From assembly GCF_000251105.1 (NCBI RefSeq), contig NC_017034.1, positions 1,736,001-1,800,000 of the forward strand: a stretch of 64,000 nucleotides of DNA. Reading direction: 5' to 3'. Positions 51,510-60,195 of this stretch are shown here, one piece after another. The position numbers and the translations under genes are program-made. Source of the DNA: Methanocella conradii HZ254. GTDB lineage: Archaea > Halobacteriota > Methanocellia > Methanocellales > Methanocellaceae. Below the pieces are notes generated by a model. The model saw nothing but the letters and a program-made list of their open reading frames with translations. It was not told the origin of the DNA and did no database searches. Each line of letters opens with the position of its first letter. Within the stretch, counting starts at the first letter, position 1.

Positions 51510-52354
51510 GCGAGCGTGAGGTGGCCAGGAGGGTTTTCGCGAGGGAGTTCAACGACTCTAACCTGCAGCAAGGCGAAAGCGCCGAGCGCTCAGCGAACTT
51601 CATCGTCACCCCGTCAGGCGTCATATGCAACAGGGTATTCGTGGTGGGAGTGCTCACGGAAGTAGAGAGCATAGGCACAGGGGGCCAGGCCATGCACAGG
51701 GCCAGGGTCGCCGATCCTACCGGCGTGTTCACGGTTTATGCGGGAGAGTACCAGCCCTCAGCAGCGCTATTCTTATCGTCTGCAAAGACTCCGGCATACG
51801 TCGCCGTAGTAGGAAAGGCCAGGGTGTTCAACCCGGAAAGGGACACGTTTTATACGTCCATCAGGCCGGAAGAGATAAACGTTGTAGACGAGTACGTGAG
51901 GAACCGGTGGATATACAACACCGCGCTATTCACGCTAGAGGCTATAAAGAACATGGAGAGAGCCGTGGAAAGCGGCCTCAGGGGCGCGGAGCTAGAAAGG
52001 TATATGAGGCCCTTCACGTGCGATGCTGCAGGCATAGCCAGGGCTTTGGACCATTACCCCGCCATCCGGGACAGGATGCACGCCTACCGGAAAATGGTCG
52101 TTGACGCCCTCTCCGCCATCGTAGACGTGGCGCCGCCTCAAAAGGCGGATGCCTCATGCGATGGTATGGCGATGGCCGCCATAGAGGGCTTGATAAAGAG
52201 GCTGGACAGGGGCGGTGGCGTGAGATATGAGGCGCTGCTCGAGGCGTCGTTTAAGCTGGGCTACGATGAGGCGATGGTTGAAAAAACGCTGAATGCGCTC
52301 ATGGATGCGGGCCGATGCTATGAGCCTCGTATAGGCATCCTAAAGCTAACCTGA
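51506..52354 (+). CDS. RPA-associated protein (COG3390 type)
   Basis: A 282-residue partner of RPA, encoded directly after it in many archaea. The N-terminal OB fold has TPSGVICNRVFVVGVLTEVE near 35 and RARVADPTGVFTVYAGEYQP near 68; a helical C-terminal domain from about 135 ends with winged-helix-like KLGYDEAMVEKTLNALMDAGRCYEP. Translation is coupled to rpa by ATGA. Binds single-stranded DNA with RPA in replication and repair. Confidence 0.88.
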   Translation: MSEREVARRVFAREFNDSNLQQGESAERSANFIVTPSGVICNRVFVVGVLTEVESIGTGGQAMHRARVADPTGVFTVYAGEYQPSAALFLSSAKTPAYVAVVGKARVFNPERDTFYTSIRPEEINVVDEYVRNRWIYNTALFTLEAIKNMERAVESGLRGAELERYMRPFTCDAAGIARALDHYPAIRDRMHAYRKMVVDALSAIVDVAPPQKADASCDGMAMAAIEGLIKRLDRGGGVRYEALLEASFKLGYDEAMVEKTLNALMDAGRCYEPRIGILKLT

Positions 52355-52573
52355 TCATCCCTTTTTCTTCAAGCCAATTGGGCTTTCTGCCTGCTGGCCC
52401 TTATCTTCGCCCTTGCCCATGACTAGCCCGTAGAGGTAGTCTTGCGAGAGGTCATCACTCTTTTTAGCTGGCTTCTTTACTGTGGCCGTCCCTTTCATCT
52501 CAGGCCTTACTGGCTTTACTGTATAAGGCTTTTCGGCTTTCGAGGCCATTTTATTGGCGGCACGCTTGCTCAT
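52355..52573 (-). CDS. Small basic protein, possibly membrane-anchored
   Basis: From ATG 52573 the product is 72 residues, Lys-rich and unstructured (VKPVRPEMKGTATVKKPAKK). The same frame is open upstream to 52651 and there encodes a perfect hydrophobic helix (ASIAVIIAAAIIFIFNY) directly before MSKR, yet no ATG, GTG or TTG lies in that part. Either the true start is a non-standard codon such as ATA at 52646-52648, or the helix is an accident of A/T-rich sequence. It converges with the RPA partner gene. Confidence 0.5.
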   Translation of the reverse strand: MSKRAANKMASKAEKPYTVKPVRPEMKGTATVKKPAKKSDDLSQDYLYGLVMGKGEDKGQQAESPIGLKKKG

Positions 52574-52729
52574 ATAGTTGAAAATGAAAATGATGGCTGC
52601 CGCTATAATTACTGCTATTGATGCCGCACTTAAATTTTTTGGCTTTATCGCTTATAAAGCTTTCTTAATGGACAAAAAAGCACTTATGCAAGGAAGCCTT
52701 TTTAATGATTAGGGATGGTGAGGCGCAGA

Positions 52730-53233
52730 ATGACCGCTAAGAAAGCCCACACAAAGCCTAAGGTTGACGAGGCGCCCATTATCGGATGTATGGAGCCCTC
52801 GAGCGCCATGGTAGGCCTTTCCCCTATTACCGATAAGAGGTCCTACGACCTCTTTATAAAGGCGATATCCCTACGCATTTACGCCGAGTTCGAGAAGGCG
52901 ATGAGGGAGGCGGGCATAGAAAAGCCCGAATTAAGCCTCGTGGGGTTCGACCTGAAAAAGGCGGCGACAGACCTGGATGTCAGGATGGCAAACTATATAG
53001 CCCTTATCGCCCGCCTGGCCATGGAAAGGGCATTCGTCGACCGCTACGACTTTGCCTCTAATTACATGCCTCGCGTCATAAGGCACATGGAAGAGGATGG
53101 GTCAAGCGACGTCTCTGAGTACCTCGAGGGCAAGCTCCAGCGGGACATCATGATGGAGATACGCTCGATAGCCATGCAGCATATACCGGAAGAGGAGCGC
53201 TTCAGCTACCGGCACAAGCTCAAGGTGTTGTGA
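52730..53233 (+). CDS. Unknown helical protein, 167 residues
   Basis: Start ATG 52730 is chosen because GGTGAGG lies six bases upstream; an earlier in-frame ATG at 52715 lacks this. After a Lys-rich N-terminus and a short conserved-looking segment (EAPIIGCMEPSSAMVGLSP), the rest is helical with many charged residues (RIYAEFEKAMREAG, GKLQRDIMMEIRSIAMQHIP). No family recognised. Its stop overlaps the ATG of a small membrane protein, so the two probably work together. Confidence 0.65.
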   Translation: MTAKKAHTKPKVDEAPIIGCMEPSSAMVGLSPITDKRSYDLFIKAISLRIYAEFEKAMREAGIEKPELSLVGFDLKKAATDLDVRMANYIALIARLAMERAFVDRYDFASNYMPRVIRHMEEDGSSDVSEYLEGKLQRDIMMEIRSIAMQHIPEEERFSYRHKLKVL

Positions 53234-53409
53234 TGAGGCTAAGGTTCAGCGTCTGGGTGGCCGTGCTTGGATTCCTCCTGCTGGTAATGCTCGCTGCCGT
53301 CCTTCGTCTCCTGCCCATCAATCCGTGGGACGTGTTCTGGCTATTCGTGGCCGTGGCATGTGTCTGGGCCATACTCAGGATTCTACCAGGGGAAAAAATA
53401 AAGCGATGA
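53233..53409 (+). CDS. Small two-helix membrane protein
   Basis: 58 residues starting MRLRFSVWVAVLG; hydrophobic segments at about 6-27 and 36-51, separated by LLPINPWDV, and a basic end (GEKIKR). Its ATG overlaps the previous stop as TGATG, typical of coupled genes in this genome. Function unknown. Confidence 0.6.
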   Translation: MRLRFSVWVAVLGFLLLVMLAAVLRLLPINPWDVFWLFVAVACVWAILRILPGEKIKR

Positions 53410-53441
53410 TGACCGTCATGTTTTAGCCTAATGAGCGAATA

Positions 53442-54143
53442 GTGGCTGATAAAATGTCAGAACTGGTTCCGGGCGTCCACCTGGTGGACGGCTCCATAGG
53501 ATGCAATACGTACCTCATCGTGGGCGATGGGGTCACGCTCATCGATACAGGGCTGAAGGGAAATGAGAAGAGGATATACGACTGCCTTGGAAAGCTCGGC
53601 TACGGGCCAAAGGATATAAGGCGAATAGTCATAACCCACGCCCACATCGACCATATAAATTGCCTGGGCAGGCTTAAGGCCGACACGGGGGCGCTGGTGA
53701 TGGCGAGCGAGCAGGACTCTGAGGTAATAGAGGGCAGGCGGCCAATCAGGGGGGTCGGCGGCTTTTTCGGGGCCTTTATAAGGCTATTGAGGCTCTACTA
53801 CAGGTACACTCCGGTGAAAGTGGACGTCCGCCTGAAGGATGGCGATAAGATAGGCGTCCCCGGCGGCTTCGAGGCCATCCTGCTGAGCGGCCATAGCGCT
53901 GGCAGCATCGGGCTATACAGCAGGGAGCGCGGGATCCTCTTTTCGAGCGACACGATAAGGGTGCTTAACGGTAAGATTGCCGCGCCGCACCCGAAATTCA
54001 CAGAGAATGGCGAAAAAGCCATAGAAGCAATAGAGAGGATGGCCGGGCTGGACTTCAACGTCTTGCTCCCAGGGCATGGCAAACCCGTCATAGGCAACGC
54101 CTCGGATAAGGTGAAGGAGCTATGCCACGAGTTAAAACGTTAA
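53442..54143 (+). CDS. MBL-fold hydrolase, glyoxalase II-like
   Basis: A 233-residue metallo-beta-lactamase fold protein. Metal ligands: THAHIDHINCLGRL near residue 66 (HxHxDH), GHSAGSIGLY near 148, FSSDTIRV near 168 and LLPGHGKPV near 212. All main ligands are kept, so it should be an active thioesterase- or glyoxalase-like hydrolase. GTG 53442 is the annotated start; ATG 53454 is also possible. Confidence 0.85.
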   Translation: MADKMSELVPGVHLVDGSIGCNTYLIVGDGVTLIDTGLKGNEKRIYDCLGKLGYGPKDIRRIVITHAHIDHINCLGRLKADTGALVMASEQDSEVIEGRRPIRGVGGFFGAFIRLLRLYYRYTPVKVDVRLKDGDKIGVPGGFEAILLSGHSAGSIGLYSRERGILFSSDTIRVLNGKIAAPHPKFTENGEKAIEAIERMAGLDFNVLLPGHGKPVIGNASDKVKELCHELKR

Positions 54144-54199
54144 GATTAAAAGGGCAAGCGTCAATGCTATATAAGCATCCGCATGAGGAGGAGCCGCTC

Positions 54200-54232
54200 A
54201 AAATTGGGTTTTATTTCTAAAAACCAAATTTT
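54200..54232. terminator. Hairpin followed by T-run
   Basis: AAAATTGGGTTTT pairs with AAAACCAAATTTT at 12 of 13 positions around a 7-nt loop, and T residues follow. Likely transcript 3' end for the upstream hydrolase gene, from the sequence pattern only. Confidence 0.4.
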
Positions 54233-54305
54233 TTACATCGTGAAAACAATATCGATGGCATTAATCAGCAAAGTATTTATCATACTAGTTTACATAATAA
54301 GTTCT

Positions 54306-54368
54306 TGAGCGGGTGAAATGCCGTTTTTATAACTGCACAATCCAATCCATCCCCTACCAACCCGCTCA
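54306..54368. other. Possible structured RNA or long-range stem
   Basis: TGAGCGGGT at 54306-54314 is complementary to ACCCGCTCA at 54360-54368, enclosing 45 nt. It lies beyond the alba 3' end. No known RNA family is recognised. Confidence 0.25.
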
Positions 54369-54458
54369 CCCTTTATTTTTGATCGACGCTGGTCAAAATA
54401 AGGGCGTGCGCATCCATTGATAATGAAAGCTACAGAAAAGATGAAAAGACAGTCGTTT

Positions 54459-54743
54459 TCATGTAGGCGTGGAGCGCTTGAGAAAGATCTCTATCGATGA
54501 CACCTTGATGGAATCCCCCTTCTCGCTCTTCAGCTCCTCGGTGCCAATCTGGATCTTATCGATGACGACGTCCATTAGAAACCTGTTCCTGATAACTTCA
54601 GCGGTATCTACGGCACGGGAAATAGCCCTCCCCCGCGCCTTGATGGTGACTTCCCTGGCCCCTTCGTTGAATTGAGTTACGGCGGCGAGCACGTAGTTCA
54701 TCACCGGCTTGTTCCCGACATAGATCACGTTGTCCTCTGGCAT
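54459..54743 (-). CDS. albA: DNA/RNA-binding chromatin protein Alba
   Basis: A 94-residue Alba protein. The nucleic-acid-binding loop is YVGNKPVMNYVLAAVTQF near residue 8 with the conserved Lys, followed by VTIKARGRAISRAVDTAEVIRNRF (in part) and the C-terminal hairpin. Alba dimers coat DNA and RNA in archaea. Length matches the family. Confidence 0.93.
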   Translation of the reverse strand: MPEDNVIYVGNKPVMNYVLAAVTQFNEGAREVTIKARGRAISRAVDTAEVIRNRFLMDVVIDKIQIGTEELKSEKGDSIKVSSIEIFLKRSTPT

Positions 54744-54918
54744 TGTATGGCCCTCCGATGCAAACCTCTGTTAACCCTTAATTATAGCGTTAGAGGATGA
54801 TATAGCTTTTTCCACCAGCGCTTTATAATATAGCAATAGATTTTATATTAATGATGTGGGAGAGAAAAGCTTCGCTAAGCGTAAAATATAAAAAATAGTG
54901 TCGTGCCAGCCTGTGGAG

Positions 54919-55071
54919 TTACATCGGGTATATTGAGCTTGTTACGCTCGTGTCCACGATGCACTCGTCGATGTTCCTGTGGCAGCCTGGGCACTCCTCA
55001 TCTTCGCCTATCTTAATCTCGGCGCCGCAATGCATGCATGCGGTGCATGATGAAACTTTTTCTTCTGCCAT
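54919..55071 (-). CDS. Small zinc-ribbon protein
   Basis: 50 residues from ATG 55069-55071. Cys residues at 9, 12 and 15 (CTACMHCGAEI), 27 and 30 (CPGCHR) give a zinc-ribbon of the type found in many archaeal small proteins; a further Cys is at 37. The sequence ends TSSIYPM. Neighbours are on both strands, so it is probably a single transcript. Confidence 0.65.
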   Translation of the reverse strand: MAEEKVSSCTACMHCGAEIKIGEDEECPGCHRNIDECIVDTSVTSSIYPM

Positions 55072-55201
55072 AGTAAGGGAGAAGATGGCCTTTTTATATA
55101 TAATATCAAGCTAGATTTATAGCGGAGGAGCGCAGGGTAGATTTGCGGCATGGTAAATTCTTTAAGCTAGGACTCGATAATTGTTCAGGCGGGTGTTTTC
55201 A

Positions 55202-56284
55202 TTGATCAGTCCCAAGCCGGCGATAGCTAAGATGAAGGAATACGTGGCGGGAAGGAACATAGAAGAGGTCGCCCGCTCTTATGGCATCCGGGAGAGCGAC
55301 GTGATCAAGCTCGCCTCGAATGAGAATTGCCTGGGCCCCAGCCCGAAGGCGGTGGAGGCAATAAAGGAAGTAGCAGGTTCCGCCCATTTATACCCCAGCG
55401 TCGACGCTATAGAGCTACAGGAGGCTCTGGCCGCTCATTATAATATGCCGCTTGAGAACATAGTCGCCGGCCCGGGCATGGATGGCGTGCTCGAGACGCT
55501 GCTGCGCGTTTTCATGGACAAGGGGGACGAGTCCATCATACCATTGCCCACTTTCTCATACTACGAGAACGTCACCAGCTTTTGCAGCGCCAGCCCTGTC
55601 TTTTCCAGGCGTAAGCCGGATTACAGCATCGACGTGGAGGACGTCCTCAATAACGTGAACAAGCGTACAAGGTTCATTTTCGTCACATCCCCTAATAATC
55701 CTACAGGTAATATTACCCCTCTTGAGGATGTCAGGGCTATTGCGGAATCAGTCGAGTGCCTCGTGTTCGTCGATGAGGCGTACATTGACTTTTCTGATGG
55801 GAGCGCCATAGGGCTGGTGAAAAAGTATGATAACGTCATCGTGGGCCGAACGATGTCCAAGGCATGGGGACTGGCAGGCCTGCGCATAGGCTACGCCTTC
55901 GTCCCATCGTGGGTAAAGGGCCAGTACATGAAGGCCGCCACGCCACACAGCATCAGCAGGATATCCGTGGCCGCTGCCATTGGCGCCCTCGGCGACGTAG
56001 AACACTATAAGAGGTCCATTGATATAGTCAGAAAGGGCAGAGAGTTTTTGAGGGGCGCAATACCGTTCAGGACGTTCCCATCCGAGGCGAATTTTATATT
56101 GATGGACGTCTCGCCATTGAAGTCGGGGTATGTGGTGGAAGAATGCATGAAGAGGGGCATCATCCTGAGGGATTGCGCCTCGTTCCGGGGCATGGGAGAC
56201 GCCTTTGTCCGCGTTACCGTGGGCACTCCCGCACAGAACAGGAGGCTCGTTGAAGCCCTGAGCGAAATTAAAGGTGGCCTATGA
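55202..56284 (+). CDS. hisC: Histidinol-phosphate aminotransferase
   Basis: About 360 residues, PLP fold-type I. Motifs: KLASNENCLGPSPKAVEA near 40, SPNNPTGNITPLED near 165 and the PLP lysine in TMSKAWGLAGLRIGYA near 222. Start TTG 55202 with GGCGGGTG seven bases upstream is preferred over TTG 55181. It transfers an amino group in histidine synthesis; related enzymes also make cobalamin side chain (CobD), but the substrate motifs fit HisC. It overlaps the next kinase gene by 4 nt. Confidence 0.85.
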   Translation: MISPKPAIAKMKEYVAGRNIEEVARSYGIRESDVIKLASNENCLGPSPKAVEAIKEVAGSAHLYPSVDAIELQEALAAHYNMPLENIVAGPGMDGVLETLLRVFMDKGDESIIPLPTFSYYENVTSFCSASPVFSRRKPDYSIDVEDVLNNVNKRTRFIFVTSPNNPTGNITPLEDVRAIAESVECLVFVDEAYIDFSDGSAIGLVKKYDNVIVGRTMSKAWGLAGLRIGYAFVPSWVKGQYMKAATPHSISRISVAAAIGALGDVEHYKRSIDIVRKGREFLRGAIPFRTFPSEANFILMDVSPLKSGYVVEECMKRGIILRDCASFRGMGDAFVRVTVGTPAQNRRLVEALSEIKGGL

Positions 56285-56787
56285 AGATCGCGCTAACCGG
56301 CACCCCTGGCACGGGCAAGTCCACAGTCGCGGACATGGCTAACGCAGGCTTCATCGTCATTCACCTTAACGATCTTATAAAATCCGGCTACTATGAGGGC
56401 ATCGACGAGGAACGGGGCTGCCTCATAGCGGACGTTGAGAGGCTGTCTAGGCTTGTGGAGGGCATGGAAGGCGACATAATACTGGAGGGGCACGTATCCC
56501 ACCTCATGCCGGTGGACGCCATAGTGGTGTTAAGGGCATCCCCTGGGGCGCTGCGTGAGCGCCTGAGAAGGAGGGGGTGGAGCGAGGCGAAAATCTCGGA
56601 GAACGTGGAGGCTGAGGCGCTTGACGCCATACTCATAGAGGCGCTAGAAACCGGTAAAAAGGTTTATGAAGTCGATACGACAAACCTCACGCCTACACAG
56701 GTAAGGGATGCCTTGGTCGAGATTATAAGGGGCACGGATAAGTATGCCCCTGGAAGCGTGGACTTTAGTGAGGAGGCCTTCCTATGA
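56281..56787 (+). CDS. Adenylate kinase-like protein, AK6/Fap7 family
   Basis: A 168-residue P-loop kinase. Walker A is GTPGTGKST near residue 7; ILEGHVSHLMPVD near 73 and the lid region LRERLRRRGWSEAKISENVEAE near 95 are typical of AK6. In eukaryotes and archaea this family acts in small ribosomal subunit maturation and has adenylate kinase activity. Overlaps both neighbours by 4 nt. Confidence 0.9.
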   Translation: MKIALTGTPGTGKSTVADMANAGFIVIHLNDLIKSGYYEGIDEERGCLIADVERLSRLVEGMEGDIILEGHVSHLMPVDAIVVLRASPGALRERLRRRGWSEAKISENVEAEALDAILIEALETGKKVYEVDTTNLTPTQVRDALVEIIRGTDKYAPGSVDFSEEAFL

Positions 56788-57419
56788 CGATAGAATCCTT
56801 CCGATCGGTTGGCTCCATACTCCTGGAGCCTATAGTGAACGTTTTTCATACGCATAGGGTGACGGCGAACGCCGTGACGGTGCTATCCCTGATATTTGCG
56901 CTGCTCTCCGGCATTTGCTACTATTTTTCGATGGGCAGCAGCGTAACGCTATTTCTAGCCCTCGCCCTGGCGTTCCTCAACGCCTTACTGGATGGGGCGG
57001 ACGGCCTGCTGGCCAGAAAGGCGGGCATCGCGTCGAGGTATGGGGACTTCCTCGACCACGTAATTGACAGGTATTCGGACGTCTTAATCTTCGGCGGCGC
57101 CTGCCTGGGCGGGTACGTCGATGCGACTGCGGGGATGATGATATTGACAGGCGTCTTGCTCGCCAGCTACCTCGGCACTCAGGCTCAGGCCGTGGGAGTA
57201 GGCCGTGTTTATGGGGGCATCATGGGAAGGGCGGACCGCATGGCCATCCTGATAATGGCCAGCTCGCTGAATATCGTATACCAGCCAAGGCTTGGCCTGT
57301 GGGGCTTTAGCTATAGCGTGCTGGGCTGGGCGCTCATCATTATCGGCGTTGCCAGCCACATCACCGCCCTTCAGCGCATATGGCATACTAGAAAGATGCT
57401 TCTCGAAAAAGAAGTGTGA
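56784..57419 (+). CDS. CDP-alcohol phosphotransferase (archaetidylinositol-phosphate synthase type)
   Basis: A 211-residue membrane enzyme with about six helices. The family motif is LLDGADGLLARKAGIASRYGDFLDHVIDRYSD near residue 72 (core DGADGLLAR, then GDFLDHVIDR). It transfers a polar head group onto CDP-archaeol. The position after hisC and AK6 by 4-nt overlaps suggests one transcript. Inositol phosphate as acceptor is inferred from typical archaeal members. Confidence 0.85.
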   Translation: MTIESFRSVGSILLEPIVNVFHTHRVTANAVTVLSLIFALLSGICYYFSMGSSVTLFLALALAFLNALLDGADGLLARKAGIASRYGDFLDHVIDRYSDVLIFGGACLGGYVDATAGMMILTGVLLASYLGTQAQAVGVGRVYGGIMGRADRMAILIMASSLNIVYQPRLGLWGFSYSVLGWALIIIGVASHITALQRIWHTRKMLLEKEV

Positions 57420-57469
57420 GGCGTTATGGCGAGCTCGAAAGCAAGCCCGCATCTTCGCCCCTTTAAAGC

Positions 57470-58051
57470 TCACACCTTGAGCTTAAGCATGGCATAGGCG
57501 AGCGCGCCCAGCAGCGATAAGACCACGCCACAGACCAGGACCACGGGGAAGCAGCAGATGAGCTGTCCCAGGGCCGACCAGGCCGCGCTTATCATCGTAG
57601 GGGTCGTCCCATATTGAGCTATGGTGAGAGGGCTCACAATGTCCATGACAATGGAAAAGATCATTGCGAAAGGCCTGTGTACGACCTCGGCGGCGGCTCC
57701 GGCCACCGCGCCCGCAATAAGGGCATCGTTACGCGTTTTAATGTATTGAGCGCCCATAATGGCAGCCAGCAGCCCAGCACCGATGAACGCCAGGGCGCCT
57801 AAAGCTATCAATATTAGCGATGCGGCGCCCGCTATTATGACGCCCATAGGAACCTCGGGTATGCCCTGCTCGGGCGCATAGCCAGCATTATATTGCTCCA
57901 GCCAGCTTTGCAGCTCGCTGAGCCAGCTTTGCAGCTCGCTGCCAAAGGCCAGCCTTATGCCGACCGTGTAGATAAAGCTCAATACTATTAAGATGACCCC
58001 GCACACCACTCCTGCAATAATTGCTTTCTTAAACTTTTCATCCATAATCAT
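57470..58051 (-). CDS. Unknown membrane protein with internal short duplication
   Basis: A 193-residue protein with about four membrane segments (9-30, 68-98, 105-120, 160-188) and CC in the last. The extracellular loop after helix 1 has SELQSWLSELQSWL, a direct 7-residue repeat also visible in DNA (21 bp, about 57896-57939). Glycine/alanine-rich helices resemble small DUF channel-like proteins. Not recognised. Confidence 0.6.
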   Translation of the reverse strand: MIMDEKFKKAIIAGVVCGVILIVLSFIYTVGIRLAFGSELQSWLSELQSWLEQYNAGYAPEQGIPEVPMGVIIAGAASLILIALGALAFIGAGLLAAIMGAQYIKTRNDALIAGAVAGAAAEVVHRPFAMIFSIVMDIVSPLTIAQYGTTPTMISAAWSALGQLICCFPVVLVCGVVLSLLGALAYAMLKLKV

Positions 58052-58193
58052 TACCTCCCCCTAAATAAAATGCTTAGGAACAGCATAAAATTACCCAATA
58101 GAGAGCCATTGCATAGTAAGTTTTAATTAATGCGAGGGATATATTATTATGAGCAGATACTCTAATGTAGGTGTTTAGTAAAGGGGATGGTAA

Positions 58194-58688
58194 ATGTTTG
58201 AAAAATTGATGAAGCTCTTTAAAAATGAAAAAGGAGCTAAAAAACCGCCTATAAAAAGCGATTTCTTACGCCTTAGAGGGGATGTCGCTAAGAAGCCGAC
58301 TGTCGTGTCATCTGACATGAAGGGGCCGCCTGCGGCAATGCCTTTGCCCGACGCCAGCCAGGCCCAGGCTGTAGTGAGTAAGCCCGTGGAGGACATAAAG
58401 CCCCTGATGCAGTTACCCCCCGACATAGACCCTAGCCAGGTCGTAATCGTGAGGCGTGATGCTAAGAAGGCGGAGGGCGAGCGTTTCAAATACGTGGATA
58501 AGCCCCTCAAGCCTCTAGGCGATGAAAGCATCAAGGCGGAAGTCATCAAGTATGAAGATAAAAGAGGTGGGGAAGTCATAAAGTATAAGGCTAAGCCGGT
58601 GGCGTCTAGCGCAAACTCTGATGACCGGGAAAAGGCGGGGGCGCAGGTCTTCAAGTATACGCCGACACGGGTAGAAATTAAAAATTAA
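58194..58688 (+). CDS. Unknown charged protein with VIKY repeats
   Basis: A 164-residue soluble protein rich in Lys, Asp and Pro, probably largely unfolded. It has recurring short elements near the C-terminus: ERFKYVDKP, EVIKYEDKR, EVIKYKAKP and QVFKYTPTR, each about 17-25 residues apart. The N-terminus MFEKLMKLFKNEKG could be an amphipathic membrane-binding helix. Not recognised. Confidence 0.6.
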   Translation: MFEKLMKLFKNEKGAKKPPIKSDFLRLRGDVAKKPTVVSSDMKGPPAAMPLPDASQAQAVVSKPVEDIKPLMQLPPDIDPSQVVIVRRDAKKAEGERFKYVDKPLKPLGDESIKAEVIKYEDKRGGEVIKYKAKPVASSANSDDREKAGAQVFKYTPTRVEIKN

Positions 58689-58796
58689 TTTTTTAGGCTA
58701 TTCTATTAGAGAAAATTTTTATGATTACAGCCACATTAATATTACATGTTAAGCCTATCATTTTGTCCGTCACACGGCATTTTAGGAGTTATGATC

Positions 58797-59240
58797 ATGT
58801 CCGAGTCCAACATCACGATAACTTTAATAGGCGCCCGGCTGGCGAAGCCGGGGATCCAGTTCATCTTCCGCGGCGCGGCGGCGGAGTGCGAGAAGTGTAA
58901 GCTCAAGAACGTATGCTTGAACCTGGATAAGGATAAGAAGTACCAGGTCGTGGGGGTCCGCAACGGGAATGACCATGAATGTTTCTTACATGACGTATGC
59001 GTGCGGGCGGTAGAGGTCACCCCATGCCCCATAATCGTCGCCATCGAGTCGAGGAAAGCGTTCAATGGCTCTAAGATCGTCTACGAGGAGCCCGCTTGCG
59101 ATACCGCATGTGCCTCCTATAGCCTTTGCCACCCTCCAGGGCTGGTTAGCGGAGAGAAATATACCATCTCAGAGGTGCTAGACGAGTCGCCACCCTGCGA
59201 TAAGGGCCTTACGCTAAAAAAGGTAGAATTGAGGCAATAA
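58797..59240 (+). CDS. UPF0179 family protein
   Basis: A 147-residue protein. It has the UPF0179 pattern: ITLIGARLAKPGIQFIFRG at the start, then eight Cys arranged as CEKCKLKNVCLNL, CFLHDVC, CDTACASYSLC, giving a cluster- or zinc-binding look. ATG 58797 with AGGAGT nine bases upstream is chosen; ATG 58791 is also possible. Function unknown in the family, wide in archaea. Confidence 0.85.
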   Translation: MSESNITITLIGARLAKPGIQFIFRGAAAECEKCKLKNVCLNLDKDKKYQVVGVRNGNDHECFLHDVCVRAVEVTPCPIIVAIESRKAFNGSKIVYEEPACDTACASYSLCHPPGLVSGEKYTISEVLDESPPCDKGLTLKKVELRQ

Positions 59241-59256
59241 ATTATAAAGGCTGTAT

Positions 59257-60195
59257 TTAGACAGCCTTGCTTTTTTCCGGGCTGCCATGAATGAAGAATT
59301 GCGCCGCCTTCCATAGCTTTTGTGCGGCATCCATCAGGAAGCCAAGGATACACAGCAGCAATGCAACCTTGATCATCGCCGTGATGAGCGGCGTGAACTC
59401 CGGGCTGAAGGGGAATGCCAGGTATACCCATGCTATCAGTAGGGCGCTTCCGACGTTCAGCGCCGACTCGATTATGGCGGGCACCCATTTCTGGAGGAGG
59501 AATACGAATAATAACTCAGCCACGATGGTACATGCCCCTAATAGGTTTATATATGGCAGGAAGCCCGTGAAGTCGGGCGTGAGCAGGCTAATCATCCTGC
59601 CCTCCTCCAGGCCCATCAGGAAGGGTATCTGCTGCCAGAATAGGTTTATTATAGCCAGCCAGAAGATGACCATCGCTATCGATAGCGCCACCTTTAGAGG
59701 CGATGTCATGTCACTCAAGCTTTTGTTTAAGCGCCTAAGCCGCTCTTCGTACGTGGCTTTGAGGCGGGACTCGTAAAAGTATATGGCCATAAATATTGCC
59801 GAGATGACCACGATAGCCAGAGCAAGGGCGGATACGACCATGATTATGGTACGCACCGGCGCGTCCACCTGGCCGGGGGCAACCAGGCTTAGCAAAGCTG
59901 CAACTATGAGAAAGGCCACGGCTATGCCGACGAGGGCCTGGACGGCCTTCCACATATGGTTTTTAAAGAGCGTCTCCCTTGATGGATACATGGCGGCTAT
60001 CTTTTCCGCAGGCCCCATCTTGTCGATGACCTGCCTGATGATGGCCTCGTCCACCGCCACCTTCCCTTCAGCGGCCATGGCTTCTGCGCTATCCAGTATG
60101 TGCGTCCTCAGCTCTTTTGCGACCTCGCCGCGCTGCGAGGCATCCATATCCTTTGTAACATCACGAATATAATCGTCTATGATCGTGTCGATCAT
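59257..60195 (-). CDS. Membrane protein with N-terminal HAAS-like helical domain
   Basis: A 312-residue protein. Residues 1-75 are a helical cytoplasmic domain (DDYIRDVTKDMDASQRGEVAKELRTHILD in part, KMGPAEKIAAMYPS) of the HAAS/DUF1700 type found beside PadR regulators. Two helices (80-125), a long charged loop (RLKATYEERLRRLNKS), and about four more helices follow. It starts directly after the PadR stop, with which it forms an operon. Confidence 0.78.
   Translation of the reverse strand: MIDTIIDDYIRDVTKDMDASQRGEVAKELRTHILDSAEAMAAEGKVAVDEAIIRQVIDKMGPAEKIAAMYPSRETLFKNHMWKAVQALVGIAVAFLIVAALLSLVAPGQVDAPVRTIIMVVSALALAIVVISAIFMAIYFYESRLKATYEERLRRLNKSLSDMTSPLKVALSIAMVIFWLAIINLFWQQIPFLMGLEEGRMISLLTPDFTGFLPYINLLGACTIVAELLFVFLLQKWVPAIIESALNVGSALLIAWVYLAFPFSPEFTPLITAMIKVALLLCILGFLMDAAQKLWKAAQFFIHGSPEKSKAV

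Larger units (their letters stand above)
54144..54458. other. Gene-free stretch with two possible RNA structures
   Basis: 315 bp between a plus-strand hydrolase and the convergent alba gene. It holds an A/T-rich hairpin at 54200-54232 and a 9-bp inverted repeat at 54306-54314/54360-54368. No small reading frame with a ribosome site was found. Confidence 0.4.

Noticed and set aside
55202..56284. Threonine-phosphate decarboxylase CobD
   Set aside because: It is similar in fold, but length and motifs match HisC and it lies far from the cbi genes; HisC is the more likely call though not certain.
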